From Bacteroides muris (ex Afrizal et al. 2022) (GTDB taxonomy: Bacteria; Bacteroidota; Bacteroidia; Bacteroidales; Bacteroidaceae): a DNA stretch of 64,000 bases. The position numbers and the translations under genes are program-made. Where the stretch lies: positions 18,182-82,181 of the forward strand of contig NZ_SRYZ01000015.1 in the NCBI RefSeq assembly GCF_004793475.1, read 5' to 3'. Shown piece by piece: positions 1 to 8,477 of the stretch. The notes below the pieces were generated by a model. That model was not told the origin of the DNA, made no database searches, and worked only from the letters and a program-made list of their open reading frames with translations. Positions within the stretch are counted from its first letter, which is position 1, and every line of letters begins with the position of its first letter.

Positions 1-1598
1 GCATTCTTCAGACTGCTGGTTACCATAGATGTATTGTTGGTTCTTGCACCAAGTACAGCCTTCAGGTAGTCAGTGTAAGCGTCTGGCTTTTCTACGCCGG
101 CCAGTGTGCTCTTAGCCTTGTTGTAGTCTTTAGCCAGGATTTGTGCCAAAGCTGCGCTGTTGGTTTTTGTGTCACCGAATGAGTTGACTGCTCTTTCATA
201 CTGTCCTTGGGCTACATACAGATTACCCAATGCCTCGTTCAGCTCTTTAGAACCGGAAGCTTTGCTCATGTAGCTTTCTGCAGTAGTTCTGTCACCCTTA
301 GTCAAGGCAATCAGACCGAGGTTCATGTTTGCTTCAGGAGCATCCTTGATGGAAAGGGCTTTCTTGAAGTAGCTTTCTGCCTTGTTAAGGTCACCAGCCT
401 GATAAGCCAGTTTGCCTAAGTTGTTGTAAGCACGGAAATCGTTAGGGTAAATTTGAGTAGCTTTTGTGAAGATAGCTTCTTGCTTGGCAACATCTTTAGT
501 CAAGGTGGTAGCATACAGCAATTCTTCGATGTTCAATTGTTTGGCATCGCTGTCAGCCAGTTTTGCGATTTCTTCGTCGGACTTGCCGATGATTTCGTAG
601 TTCAAAGTCAGACGTGAACGACGCAGTTGCGGCAGGATTTCGTCAGCCAAAGTCTTATAAACAGAAGAGATGTTCTTGATTTCCTGTTCTCTTTGTTCGG
701 GATCCTGATACATGGAAAGAACGCGAAGAATCAATTCTTTGTCTTGGATGTTTGATTTGGATACCAGTTCCTGGAAGCCTTCCCAGTCCTGAGCTGTATA
801 CTTGGTGTCTACCGCTGCATTGATTTTTGCTCTCTTCAAATCTCTGTTGATTATCTTGGCCGTGTTGTCCTGGCGGTTCTCAGCCAGAGTGGTATTCAAG
901 CCTACACCACCATCGGGAGAAGCGTATGCGGAGATTTCGATGTTGCTGATTTTCTTGTTTTCAGCTTCGTCTATGTTTTTCACTTCTTTGCCGAATTCTT
1001 TGGCAGTCTTCAATTCGCTGGCGCGTACGTTGGCTTGTTGAATCAAGAACATGATGTTGGCGTCATGCTTTTCTTTGATGATACGTTGGAAAGCGTCGTC
1101 ACCGTTGGCGGGGTTAGCGCTGCCCAATGTTTGTTCCAGCATCTCAGAAGTGGAGATTACACCGTCGGCTACTTTTACGGCAGGTATATTGACAGTCTTT
1201 TTGCCTACTGTAGCCTTGAATTCCAAATACAGTTCGGATTTTGCCATTTCCGGTACATAGTCGAAAGATGTCTTCATGGTGTAGCTGCCGCCCATCTTGT
1301 AAGAGATAGTCTGGTCATTACCTTCTACCTTTTCTCCCTGGAATACAGCAGACTGGCCTTTAGCTTCGCCACCGTTCCATTTCAGCACCGGGGTAACTTC
1401 TACCACAGCCTTCTTGTTGAAGTACTTTTCGGGGAATTTTCCGTTGATTGTAGCGGGAACTTTACCACCTACAGCTTCCAAAACTTGAGGAGTCACGGTG
1501 AAATAATCTGATGACAATTCACCCATCTTTTTGCTGCACGATGTCATTAATGCAACAACCATTGCCATTAAAAACGGCAGATACAATTTCTTAGTCAT
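1..1598 (-). CDS. OmpA-like/TPR lipoprotein, 3' end outside window
   Basis: The reading frame is open from an ATG at 1598 to the left edge, giving about 532 codons without a stop. The N-terminus is a lipoprotein signal with the lipobox Cys at residue 21 (ALMTSC). Residues near 220-260 resemble the OmpA C-terminal peptidoglycan-binding fold (YASPDGG followed by a LAENRQ stretch). From about residue 370 on there are tetratricopeptide-like helices (NNLGKLAYQAGDLNKAESYF and similar). Proteins of this make-up are common envelope lipoproteins in Bacteroides, and their exact role is not known to me. A minus-strand -7 box lies at 1679-1686. The C-terminus cannot be seen. Confidence 0.8.
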   Translation of the reverse strand, partial: MTKKLYLPFLMAMVVALMTSCSKKMGELSSDYFTVTPQVLEAVGGKVPATINGKFPEKYFNKKAVVEVTPVLKWNGGEAKGQSAVFQGEKVEGNDQTISYKMGGSYTMKTSFDYVPEMAKSELYLEFKATVGKKTVNIPAVKVADGVISTSEMLEQTLGSANPANGDDAFQRIIKEKHDANIMFLIQQANVRASELKTAKEFGKEVKNIDEAENKKISNIEISAYASPDGGVGLNTTLAENRQDNTAKIINRDLKRAKINAAVDTKYTAQDWEGFQELVSKSNIQDKELILRVLSMYQDPEQREQEIKNISSVYKTLADEILPQLRRSRLTLNYEIIGKSDEEIAKLADSDAKQLNIEELLYATTLTKDVAKQEAIFTKATQIYPNDFRAYNNLGKLAYQAGDLNKAESYFKKALSIKDAPEANMNLGLIALTKGDRTTAESYMSKASGSKELNEALGNLYVAQGQYERAVNSFGDTKTNSAALAQILAKDYNKAKSTLAGVEKPDAYTDYLKAVLGARTNNTSMVTSSLKN

Positions 1599-1678
1599 TT
1601 TAGGTATAAATTAATTGTTTGTAATTGAAATTTGTCTATTTCATGTTAGTGTGCTATTTAGACATGGACACAACAACG

Positions 1679-1686
1679 CAAAGATA
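1679..1686 (-). promoter_or_regulatory. -7 box TATCTTTG for the OmpA/TPR lipoprotein
   Basis: Reads TATCTTTG on the minus strand, an exact match to the Bacteroides -7 consensus TAnnTTTG. It lies about 80 bp before the ATG at 1598. No clear -33 box was identified. Confidence 0.5.
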
Positions 1687-1734
1687 TTAAATCCTATTAC
1701 AGTTTGTTAACTCGCGCGGTAATTTTATCATAAT

Positions 1735-2667
1735 TTAATGAATTTCCCGCTCTTTGCGGTACTTTATATTACGGGGATGGTGTTCTATGATTTCACTACG
1801 CAATCTGTGCCGGTCGATGTGTGTGTAAATTTCTGTTGTAGCGATGGATTCGTGGCCCAGCATGCTTTGTATGGCGCGCAGGTTGGCGCCTCCTTCAAGC
1901 AGGTGAGTGGCAAAGGAATGGCGGAAGGTGTGCGGACTGATGTTCTTGGTGATGCCGGCCTGCTTTGCCAGTTCCTTGATAAGGTGGAATACCATGATGC
2001 GTGAGATATTTTTGCCCCAGCGTGCCAGGAATACGTAGTCTTCGAAGTCCTTTTTGATTTTCCAGCCTCCATTGCGGTCCACAAACCAGTTCCTTATTTC
2101 TTTGATGGCACGGGACGATATGGGTACAAGGCGTTGTTTGCTGCCCTTGCCTTCTACCTTGATGAAGCCTTCGTCGAAATACAGGTCGGAGATTTTCAGG
2201 TTGCACAGTTCCGATACCCGCAGGCCGCAACTGTATAGAGTCTCGAGGATGGCCCGGTTGCGTTGCCCCTCGTTTGTGCCTTGGTCGATGGCGGAGATGA
2301 TACGGTCTATCTCTTCCACCGTCAGCACTTCCGGCAGATGAAATCCGATTTTAGGCCCCTCCAGCAGTTCGCTGGGGTCTCCCTCCAGATAGTCGGACAC
2401 AACGAGGAAATGAAAGAATGACTTGATGCCTGACAGAATGCGTGCCTGCGAACGGGGATGGATGCCGATATCGTGTAGTCCGGAGGCAAAATGTTGCAAG
2501 TCATCCAGCGTTGTGTCAAGGATAGCGATGTTCTCTTCTTTCAGAAAACGCAACAACTTATCCAAGTCCGTTTGATAAGCATTCACCGTATTGGGCGAGA
2601 GTGCTTTCTCTAATTTTAGATACTGGTAGTACTTTCTGATTATCAGTGCCTGTTTCTCCTTATTCAT
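1735..2667 (-). CDS. xerD: XerD-like tyrosine recombinase
   Basis: Site-specific tyrosine recombinase of about 310 aa, the usual XerC/XerD length, expected to resolve chromosome dimers at dif. An N-terminal SAM-like core-binding domain (about residues 5-90) precedes the catalytic domain. The catalytic set is visible: Arg in GLRVSEL, Lys in GKGSKQR, His-x-x-Arg in HTFRHSFATHLL, His in LGHESI and the nucleophile Tyr in EIYTHID. I chose the second in-frame ATG (2667) because family members begin with a short Lys-rich stretch just before KYYQYL. An upstream ATG at 2688 would add seven residues. It is not next to the invertible segments described below, but enzymes of this class are what could act on them. 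Confidence 0.9.
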   Translation of the reverse strand: MNKEKQALIIRKYYQYLKLEKALSPNTVNAYQTDLDKLLRFLKEENIAILDTTLDDLQHFASGLHDIGIHPRSQARILSGIKSFFHFLVVSDYLEGDPSELLEGPKIGFHLPEVLTVEEIDRIISAIDQGTNEGQRNRAILETLYSCGLRVSELCNLKISDLYFDEGFIKVEGKGSKQRLVPISSRAIKEIRNWFVDRNGGWKIKKDFEDYVFLARWGKNISRIMVFHLIKELAKQAGITKNISPHTFRHSFATHLLEGGANLRAIQSMLGHESIATTEIYTHIDRHRLRSEIIEHHPRNIKYRKEREIH

Positions 2668-2699
2668 GAACTTTTCTTCTGATTTCATTTCTTTTTTGC

Positions 2700-2812
2700 T
2701 ACCTTTGCGCTGTAATTACGTATCCGGTCGGTTCGTACTTGTTCCGTACCTATAGACTACGGAGCAAGTATCAGCCGGATACGGAGCAAGCCCTTTTCAA
2801 GGGACAAAGGTA
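2700..2812. promoter_or_regulatory. Face-to-face promoters over a long hairpin (xerD/aroQ)
   Basis: Two TACCTTTG -7 boxes face each other. The plus-strand box (2700-2707) would start aroQ mRNA near 2713. The minus-strand box (2805-2812) would start xerD mRNA near 2799. Between them lies a hairpin with arms 2719-2727/2775-2783 (perfect) and 2736-2748/2758-2770 (12 of 13 paired). If both boxes are used, the two 5' leaders are complementary over about 85 nt and each carries the hairpin. Confidence 0.55.
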
Positions 2813-2826
2813 TAAAAAATTGTGTT

Positions 2827-3306
2827 ATGAGGATACAGATTATTAACGGCCCCAATATAAATCTCTTGGGCAAACGTGAACCTTCCATTTACGGTAGCGT
2901 AACTTTTGAAGACTATCTGGCTGAGCTCCGTAAGAAATATGCGGATGTACAAATTGACTATTTCCAGTCCAACATTGAGGGAGAGCTGATAGATAAGATT
3001 CAACAGGTGGGTTTTGATGTGGATGGCATCATTTTGAATGCGGGTGCTTACACACATACATCCATCGCCCTGCAAGATGCTATCCGTTCGGTCACTTCTC
3101 CGGTGATTGAGGTACATATCTCTAATGTGCATGCCCGCGAGGCTTTTCGTCATGTGTCCATGATTTCCTGCGCTTGCAAGGGTGTTATTCTCGGTTTCGG
3201 GCTGAATTCCTACCGTCTGGCCATGGAGGCGTTAAAAGAAGCTCTCTTCACTGACTTCGTCAGCAGAGAGAAGTTTATTGCATTACTTGAAGAGGGAGCT
3301 GTCTAA
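2827..3306 (+). CDS. aroQ: Type II 3-dehydroquinate dehydratase
   Basis: Converts 3-dehydroquinate to 3-dehydroshikimate in the shikimate pathway, in the cytoplasm. The N-terminus has the family signature GPNINLLGKREP, followed by the catalytic Tyr at about residue 22 (IYG). The flexible-loop and substrate motifs NAGAYTHTSIAL and EVHISNVHAREAFRH follow in order. The 159 aa length is slightly above the usual 140-150, with the extra residues at the C-terminus. It is divergent from xerD and followed 30 bp later by pyk, so the two may be cotranscribed. Confidence 0.95.
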   Translation: MRIQIINGPNINLLGKREPSIYGSVTFEDYLAELRKKYADVQIDYFQSNIEGELIDKIQQVGFDVDGIILNAGAYTHTSIALQDAIRSVTSPVIEVHISNVHAREAFRHVSMISCACKGVILGFGLNSYRLAMEALKEALFTDFVSREKFIALLEEGAV

Positions 3307-3336
3307 AGATTATTAAATAAAATAGGTATATAGATT

Positions 3337-4794
3337 ATGTTATTGAAGCAAACGAAGATTGTAGCAACGATTTCTGACCAGCGCTGTGATGTTGATTTTA
3401 TAAAGCAGTTGTTCGATGCGGGTATGAATGTTGTACGTATGAATACTGCACATCTTGCTCGTGAAGGTGCTGAGAAGTTGATAAACAATGTGCGTACGGT
3501 TTCCAACCGTATTGCCATCCTGATGGATACGAAAGGACCGGAGGTCCGTACTACTGTCCTTGCCGAGCCCATTCCTTTCAAGGCAGGCGACCGCGTGAAG
3601 GTGGTAGGCAATCCGGAACAGGAAACTACCCGTGAATGTATTTCTGTTTCGTATTCTCACTTTGTTAAAGACCTGGATGTGGACGGCCATATCTTAATTG
3701 ACGACGGTGATTTGGAGTTGATTGTTGTGGAGAAGACTCCCGACTATCTGCTTTGCGAAGTACAGAATGAAGCAGTCTTGGGCAGCCGCAAGAGCGTCAA
3801 CGTTCCGGGTGTCCGCATCAATCTGCCCTCTTTGACGGAGAAGGACCGCACCAATATCCTTTATGCCATTGAGAAGAATATAGATTTCATTGCCCACTCT
3901 TTTGTGCGCAACAAGCAGGATATACTCGACATCAAGTCCATCCTCGATGCTCACAATAGCGACATCCGTATTGTTGCCAAGATTGAGAATCAGGAAGGTG
4001 TCGACAATATTGATGAAATCCTGGAAGTGGCGGACGGTGTGATGGTGGCTCGCGGTGACCTCGGTATTGAAATTCCGCAGGAACGTATTCCGGGCATCCA
4101 GCGTGTGCTTATCCGCAAGTGCATTCTTGCCAAAAAACCGGTGATTGTAGCCACACAGATGCTTCATACCATGATTTCCAATCCGCGTCCCACCCGTGCG
4201 GAGGTGACGGATATCGCCAATGCCATCTACTATCGTACGGATGCCTTGATGTTGAGCGGCGAAACCGCCTATGGAAAGTATCCGGTAGAAGCAGTGAAGA
4301 CAATGACCACGATTGCCGCCCAAGCGGAGAAAGACAAGCTGCCTGACAATGATATCCGTATTCCGTTGGACGAGAACAGCAACGATGTGACTGCGTTCCT
4401 GGCCAAACAAGCGGTAAAGGCTACCACCAAACTGAAAATCCGTGCCATCATCACCGACAGCTACAGCGGCCGTACTGCCCGTAACCTTGCTGCTTTCCGT
4501 GGCAAATATCCGGTATTGGCCATTTGCTACAAGGAAAAGACCATGCGTCACCTGGCTCTTTCGTATGGTGTGGAGGCCATCTACATGCCCGAACTGGCCA
4601 ACGGACAGGAGTATTATTTCGCCGCCTTGCGCCGCCTGCTGAAGGAAGGTAAGCTGTTGCCTACCGACATGGTGGGCTATCTGAGCAGCGGTAAAGCCGG
4701 TACGCGCACTTCCTTCCTCGAAATCAACGTAGTGGAAGATGCCTTGAAGCATGCGGAAGACAGCGTGCTGCCCAATAGTAACAGATACTTATAA
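3337..4794 (+). CDS. pyk: Pyruvate kinase
   Basis: Transfers phosphate from phosphoenolpyruvate to ADP in the last step of glycolysis. The 485 aa length is normal. Visible motifs are the N-terminal TKIVATISDQ, the nucleotide site MDTKGPEVR, the catalytic KIENQEG and VMVARGDLGIEIP, and TQMLHTM followed by LSGETAYGKYP. The C-terminal regulatory domain begins at about residue 345. It lies 30 bp after aroQ on the same strand. Its stop codon is followed at once by the nested hairpin at 4796-4885. Confidence 0.95.
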   Translation: MLLKQTKIVATISDQRCDVDFIKQLFDAGMNVVRMNTAHLAREGAEKLINNVRTVSNRIAILMDTKGPEVRTTVLAEPIPFKAGDRVKVVGNPEQETTRECISVSYSHFVKDLDVDGHILIDDGDLELIVVEKTPDYLLCEVQNEAVLGSRKSVNVPGVRINLPSLTEKDRTNILYAIEKNIDFIAHSFVRNKQDILDIKSILDAHNSDIRIVAKIENQEGVDNIDEILEVADGVMVARGDLGIEIPQERIPGIQRVLIRKCILAKKPVIVATQMLHTMISNPRPTRAEVTDIANAIYYRTDALMLSGETAYGKYPVEAVKTMTTIAAQAEKDKLPDNDIRIPLDENSNDVTAFLAKQAVKATTKLKIRAIITDSYSGRTARNLAAFRGKYPVLAICYKEKTMRHLALSYGVEAIYMPELANGQEYYFAALRRLLKEGKLLPTDMVGYLSSGKAGTRTSFLEINVVEDALKHAEDSVLPNSNRYL

Positions 4795-4795
4795 T

Positions 4796-4885
4796 AATTG
4801 ATAATGGACAGTTGATGATGGATGAGTGCCATGCGGAGTGGCAGTCCATTATCAACTGTCCATCATCAACCATCCATTATCAATT
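4796..4885. repeat. 90-bp nested inverted repeat
   Basis: Three nested arms pair across this spacer: 4796-4807 with 4874-4885 (12 bp perfect), 4811-4821 with 4860-4870 (11 bp perfect) and 4827-4831 with 4839-4843. The units (GATAATGG, GTTGATGATGG) also recur directly. The hairpin starts two bases after the pyk stop and ends six bases before the GTG start of the next gene, so it could end pyk transcription or control the downstream start. There is no T-tract. Confidence 0.7.
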
Positions 4886-4891
4886 AACAAA

Positions 4892-5521
4892 GTGACGATT
4901 GACGAATACATTTTGCAGCACATTGATGATGAGGGCGATTATCTGAAAGCACTCTATCGTGACACGCATGTCAAGCTGCTATATCCCCGCATGGCTTCCG
5001 GGCATTTGCAGGGGCGCATGCTCAAGATGTTTGTCCGGATGATCCGTCCCCGGCAGGTGCTGGAGATAGGGACTTATAGCGGATACTCTGCCTTGTGCAT
5101 GGCCGAAGGGTTGCCGGAGGGCGGGATGCTGCATACGTTCGAGATTAACGACGAGCAGGAAGACTTCACCCGCCCGTGGCTGGAGAATTCCGGTTACGCG
5201 GATAAAATCAAGTTCTACATCGGCGATGCCTTGGAGTTGGTGTCGCAACTGGACCTCACTTTCGACCTGGCTTTCATCGACGGGGATAAGCGCAAGTACA
5301 TAGAGTATTATGAGATGGTGCTTGCCCGCCTCTCCGATGGAGGCTATATCATAGCCGACAATACGTTGTGGGACGGGCATGTGCTTGAAGAGCATCCTCA
5401 TGGCAAAGACTTGCAGACCATCGGCATCAAGGCCTTCAATGACCTTGTGGCACACGACAAGCGCGTGGAAAAGGTGATTCTTCCCTTGCGCGACGGCCTG
5501 ACTATCATAAAAAAACTGTAA
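4892..5521 (+). CDS. SAM-dependent O-methyltransferase (family 3)
   Basis: About 209 aa, resembling caffeoyl-CoA/catechol O-methyltransferase-type enzymes (Methyltransf_3). Motif I is LEIGTYSGYSAL at about residues 52-63. The metal/substrate acidic motif is FIDGDKRKYIEYYE, and IIADNTLWDGHV is also typical of the family. The GTG at 4892 is chosen because VTIDEYILQHI aligns with family N-termini, while the 22 codons upstream are translated hairpin sequence. The substrate is unknown. It lies between pyk and rbfA; rbfA has its own promoter-like box. Confidence 0.85.
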   Translation: MTIDEYILQHIDDEGDYLKALYRDTHVKLLYPRMASGHLQGRMLKMFVRMIRPRQVLEIGTYSGYSALCMAEGLPEGGMLHTFEINDEQEDFTRPWLENSGYADKIKFYIGDALELVSQLDLTFDLAFIDGDKRKYIEYYEMVLARLSDGGYIIADNTLWDGHVLEEHPHGKDLQTIGIKAFNDLVAHDKRVEKVILPLRDGLTIIKKL

Positions 5522-5548
5522 ACATAGCGTTCGAGTGATATATTTATG

Positions 5549-5556
5549 TACCTTTG
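5549..5556 (+). promoter_or_regulatory. -7 box TACCTTTG for rbfA
   Basis: Exact TAnnTTTG match in the 60-bp gap before rbfA, about 26 bp from its ATG. This suggests that rbfA and the permease gene behind it can be transcribed independently. Confidence 0.5.
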
Positions 5557-5581
5557 TTCCTGAAATAAAGGAATTCAATGT

Positions 5582-5914
5582 ATGGAGACAACCCGTCAGA
5601 ACAAAATAGCCCGTTTGCTCCAGAAGGAGCTGAGTGAGATTTTCCTGTTGCAGACTAAGTCCATGCCCGGCATGCTGGTATCGGTCAGTGTCGTGCGCAT
5701 CAGCCCCGACATGAGTGTGGCGCGTGCTTACCTCAGCATCTTTCCTTCCGAGAAAGGGGAGGAGATGATAAAGAACATCAATGCCAATATGAAGTCCATC
5801 CGCTATGAGCTGGGCAAACGTGTGCGCCACCAGCTCCGCATCATTCCCGAACTGAAGTTCTTTGTGGACGATTCGCTGGATTATCTCGAGAAAATAGACG
5901 AACTGCTGAAATAG
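5582..5914 (+). CDS. rbfA: Ribosome-binding factor A
   Basis: Small 30S maturation factor of 110 aa, the usual size, that binds the 5' helix region of 16S rRNA and acts in late assembly and cold adaptation. The sequence is a single KH-like domain: RQNKIARLLQKELSEIF at the N-terminus, VSVVRISPDMSVARAYLSIF in the middle and a C-terminal RHQLRIIPELKFFVDDSLDY. It lies 26 bp upstream of the LolC/E-like permease, the same pairing seen in other Bacteroidales. Confidence 0.93.
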   Translation: METTRQNKIARLLQKELSEIFLLQTKSMPGMLVSVSVVRISPDMSVARAYLSIFPSEKGEEMIKNINANMKSIRYELGKRVRHQLRIIPELKFFVDDSLDYLEKIDELLK

Positions 5915-5940
5915 AGTGTCCGGTGACCGGCTGATTCATC

Positions 5941-7170
5941 ATGAACCTGTCTTTTTTCATAGCCCGGCGATACCTTTTCTCCAAGAAGAAGCACCATGCC
6001 ATCAATATCATCTCCGCTATCTCGGTATGCGGAGTGGCACTGGCCACGTTGGCGCTGGTGTGCACCCTTTCCGTGTTCAACGGTTTTCAGGATATGGTGG
6101 CGGGGTTCTTTACGGCTTTCGACCCGGAGCTGAAAATCACGGTTCGCGAAGGGAAGGTGTTCGACCCGCATTCTGCCGTCTTCCGGCAACTGCGTGCCTT
6201 GCCCCAGATTGAGGTATGGACGGAGACGCTGGAAGAGAATGCCATGGTGCAGTACAAGGACCGTCAGGCCATGGCAGTCATCAAGGGCGTAGACGATAAC
6301 TTCGAGCAACTGACCTCCATCGACAGTCTGCTTTATGGTACCGGCAGGTTCATCCTGCACGACGAGGTCGTTGATTACGGCATCTTGGGCGTGGAACTGG
6401 TCTCCGAACTGGGCACTGGGATTCAGTTCGTCGATCCCTTGCAGATATATGCTCCCAAACGGAACGCCCGGGTCAACCTGGCCAATCCTTCCGCTTCCTT
6501 CAGCCGCGGCCATCTGTTCTCGCCAGGGGCAGTGTTCGTGGTCAACCAGCAGAAATACGATGCCGGCTATATTCTCACCTCTCTTGCTTTTGCCCGTCGC
6601 CTGTTCGGTTACGGCACGGAGGTCTCGGCGGTAGAACTGAAGCTGAAGCCGGAGGCCGATGCGGATGTAGTCAAAAAGGAGATTTCCCGCATTCTGGGCG
6701 ACGACTTCTCCGTGCAGAACCGCTATGAGCAGCAGGCCGACGTGTTCCGCATCATGGAAATAGAGAAGTTCATCTCCTATCTTTTCCTTACCTTTATCCT
6801 GGCTATCTCTTGCTTCAATGTGATAGGCTCCCTGTCCATGCTGATTCTGGACAAGCGCGAGGATGTGGAGACCTTGCGGCACCTTGGTGCTGACAACAGT
6901 CTGATTTCCAAAATCTTCCTCTTTGAGGGTCGTCTGATTTCCACATTCGGTGCACTGGCTGGCATCGTGCTGGGGCTGTTGCTTTGCTTTCTTCAGCAAC
7001 GTTTCGGCTTCGTCTCGTTGGGAGGCGGCGGCGATTTCGTGGTCGATGCCTATCCTGTCAGCATACATCTGACGGATGTGCTGCTGGTGTTTGCCACGGT
7101 ATCGGTGGTAGGTTTCCTCTCCGTGTGGTATCCGGTGCATTACTTTACGCGCAGGCTGCTGAAGAGGTGA
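5941..7170 (+). CDS. LolC/LolE-type ABC transporter permease
   Basis: Inner-membrane permease of 409 aa. A first membrane helix (about residues 20-45, following ARRYLFSKKKHHAINIISAISV) is followed by a large periplasmic MacB-like domain to about residue 265. Three C-terminal helices in the FtsX fold follow (LFLTFILAISCFNVIGSLSML, a second near 325-350 and a third near 375-395). This topology matches lipoprotein-releasing LolC/E permeases, which move lipoproteins out of the inner membrane. No ATPase gene is adjacent, so a LolD partner would have to be encoded elsewhere. Confidence 0.85.
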   Translation: MNLSFFIARRYLFSKKKHHAINIISAISVCGVALATLALVCTLSVFNGFQDMVAGFFTAFDPELKITVREGKVFDPHSAVFRQLRALPQIEVWTETLEENAMVQYKDRQAMAVIKGVDDNFEQLTSIDSLLYGTGRFILHDEVVDYGILGVELVSELGTGIQFVDPLQIYAPKRNARVNLANPSASFSRGHLFSPGAVFVVNQQKYDAGYILTSLAFARRLFGYGTEVSAVELKLKPEADADVVKKEISRILGDDFSVQNRYEQQADVFRIMEIEKFISYLFLTFILAISCFNVIGSLSMLILDKREDVETLRHLGADNSLISKIFLFEGRLISTFGALAGIVLGLLLCFLQQRFGFVSLGGGGDFVVDAYPVSIHLTDVLLVFATVSVVGFLSVWYPVHYFTRRLLKR

Positions 7171-7228
7171 GGGCAAAGATGACGTATCTTTCCTTTTGAT
7201 ATAACTGCTTCTGAATCAATTGATAAGT

Positions 7229-7346
7229 ACTGCAAAAGAATGCAACCGTTTTGCAGTGATGCTGCAATCCTTTTGCAGTGGTACTGCAACTGCTTTGCAG
7301 TGGTTCTGCAATCTGTTTGCAGTGGCTTTGCATTTCCATTGCAGTA
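7229..7346. repeat. 22-bp-period array of TTGCAG...CTGCAA dyads
   Basis: TTGCAG starts at 7251, 7273, 7295, 7317 and 7339 (the last two units are degenerate), exactly 22 bp apart. Most units contain the hyphenated dyad TTGCAG-N5-CTGCAA. The array fills most of the 300-bp gap between the permease and the Rpn-family gene. A second array with the same unit and period lies at 44588-44738. The rest of 7171-7474 holds only a promoter-like box at 7443-7450. Confidence 0.85.
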
Positions 7347-7442
7347 ACGTTGGCAGCCGGCAATCGGCATGAAAAAGAAAATCGCCCTCGAATATCTCCG
7401 AATAAATCCTTGATTTTCATAACCGTTATCCGAAATAAATCT

Positions 7443-7450
7443 TATCTTTG
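7443..7450 (+). promoter_or_regulatory. -7 box TATCTTTG for the Rpn-family gene
   Basis: Exact TAnnTTTG match about 24 bp upstream of the chosen ATG at 7475. This short leader supports that start over one at 7448, which would overlap the box. Confidence 0.55.
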
Positions 7451-7474
7451 CAACTGCCAAATAAATTGTATGAT

Positions 7475-8443
7475 ATGAATCAACCGGACCGATATATCCG
7501 TTTTGACTGGGCGGTGAAGCGCCTCCTTCGCCAGAAAGCCAACTTCGGTGTGCTCGAAGGCTTCCTCACTGTACTTTTGGATGAGGAGGTTACCATCATC
7601 GAGTTGCTTGAGAGCGAGAGCAACCAGCAGGCCGCAGATGACAAGTTCAACCGTGTGGACATCAAAGCACTGAACAGCAAGGGCGAAATCATCATTGTGG
7701 AGATACAGAACACCCGCGAGTTGTACTACTTGGAGCGCATCCTCTATGGCGTTGCCAAAGCCATCACCGAGCATATCAGCTTGGGCGAGCGTTACTATGC
7801 CGTGAAGAAGATTTACTCCGTCAGCATCCTCTACTTCGACATCGGTAAGGGGAACGATTACCTTTATCATGGCCAGAACACCTTTACAGGTGTTCATACG
7901 GGCGACCATTTGGAAATCACCACGAAAGAAAAGAACGCCATCGTTCATAAACTTCCCGCCACTATCTTTCCCGAATACTTCCTGATTCGCGTGAATGAGT
8001 TCAATAAAGTGGCCGTCACTCCTCTGGAGGAGTGGATAGAGTATCTGAAGACGGGTTGTATCCGTCCCGATACCCAGGCTCCGGGCCTGGGTGAAGCGCG
8101 TCAGAAACTGATTTATTACAACATGTCTCCTGCAGAGCGTCATGCCTATGACGAGCATCTCAGTGCGATGATGATACAGAACGACGTACTGGACGGGGCG
8201 AAGTTGGAAGGTCGGATGGAAGGCAGAATGGAAGGCAGAATGGAAGGCAGAATGGAAGGCCGGATGGAAGGCCGGATGGAAGGGCTTGCAGAGGGGCGCA
8301 TGGAAGGGCTTGCAGAGGGCTTGGAGAAAGGGCGAGAAGAGGAACGTTTTGCCACTGCCCGTAAAATGAAGGCTAAAGGAATAGACAATGCTGTAATATC
8401 CGATATTACCGGACTTGGCAGTGAGGATATAGACAAGCTTTAG
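7475..8443 (+). CDS. Rpn-family recombination-promoting nuclease/putative transposase
   Basis: About 322 aa of the PD-(D/E)XK Rpn/YhgA-like group. The N-terminus, MNQPDRYIRFDWAVKRLL, is the usual start of Bacteroides members, and so 7475 was preferred. The nuclease core lies around KALNSKGEIIIVEIQNTRE (acidic plus E-x-Q) at about residues 65-85. The C-terminus has a run of about nine E-G-x-x repeats (mostly EGRM), encoded by the tandem repeat at 8206-8320, then a helical tail. Rpn proteins are DNA endonucleases linked to RecA-independent recombination, and some truncated products act in phage defence. The role here is not known. Confidence 0.8.
   Translation: MNQPDRYIRFDWAVKRLLRQKANFGVLEGFLTVLLDEEVTIIELLESESNQQAADDKFNRVDIKALNSKGEIIIVEIQNTRELYYLERILYGVAKAITEHISLGERYYAVKKIYSVSILYFDIGKGNDYLYHGQNTFTGVHTGDHLEITTKEKNAIVHKLPATIFPEYFLIRVNEFNKVAVTPLEEWIEYLKTGCIRPDTQAPGLGEARQKLIYYNMSPAERHAYDEHLSAMMIQNDVLDGAKLEGRMEGRMEGRMEGRMEGRMEGRMEGLAEGRMEGLAEGLEKGREEERFATARKMKAKGIDNAVISDITGLGSEDIDKL
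8206..8320 (+). repeat. 12-bp tandem repeat inside the Rpn-family gene
   Basis: GGAAGGCAGAAT and close variants repeat in frame about nine times, encoding EGRM/EGLA units. The 12-bp period keeps the frame when copies are gained or lost, so copy number probably varies among strains. Confidence 0.85.
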
Positions 8444-8477
8444 CTGGCACTTTGCAAAGATTCTTAAGAGATTGTTT

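Noticed and set aside
4826..4891. ATG at 4826 as start of the methyltransferase
   Set aside because: The added 22 residues are translated hairpin sequence with no similarity expected in the family. The GTG at 4892 starts the conserved part.
7229..7346. 22-bp repeats as a CRISPR array
   Set aside because: The units abut one another without unique spacers, are short and degenerate, and no cas gene is present in the window.
7140..7460. Minus-strand frames through the first 22-bp array as a repeat protein
   Set aside because: A 22-bp period does not keep the reading frame, so the apparent protein repeats do not persist. The second array (44640-44849) behaves the same way.
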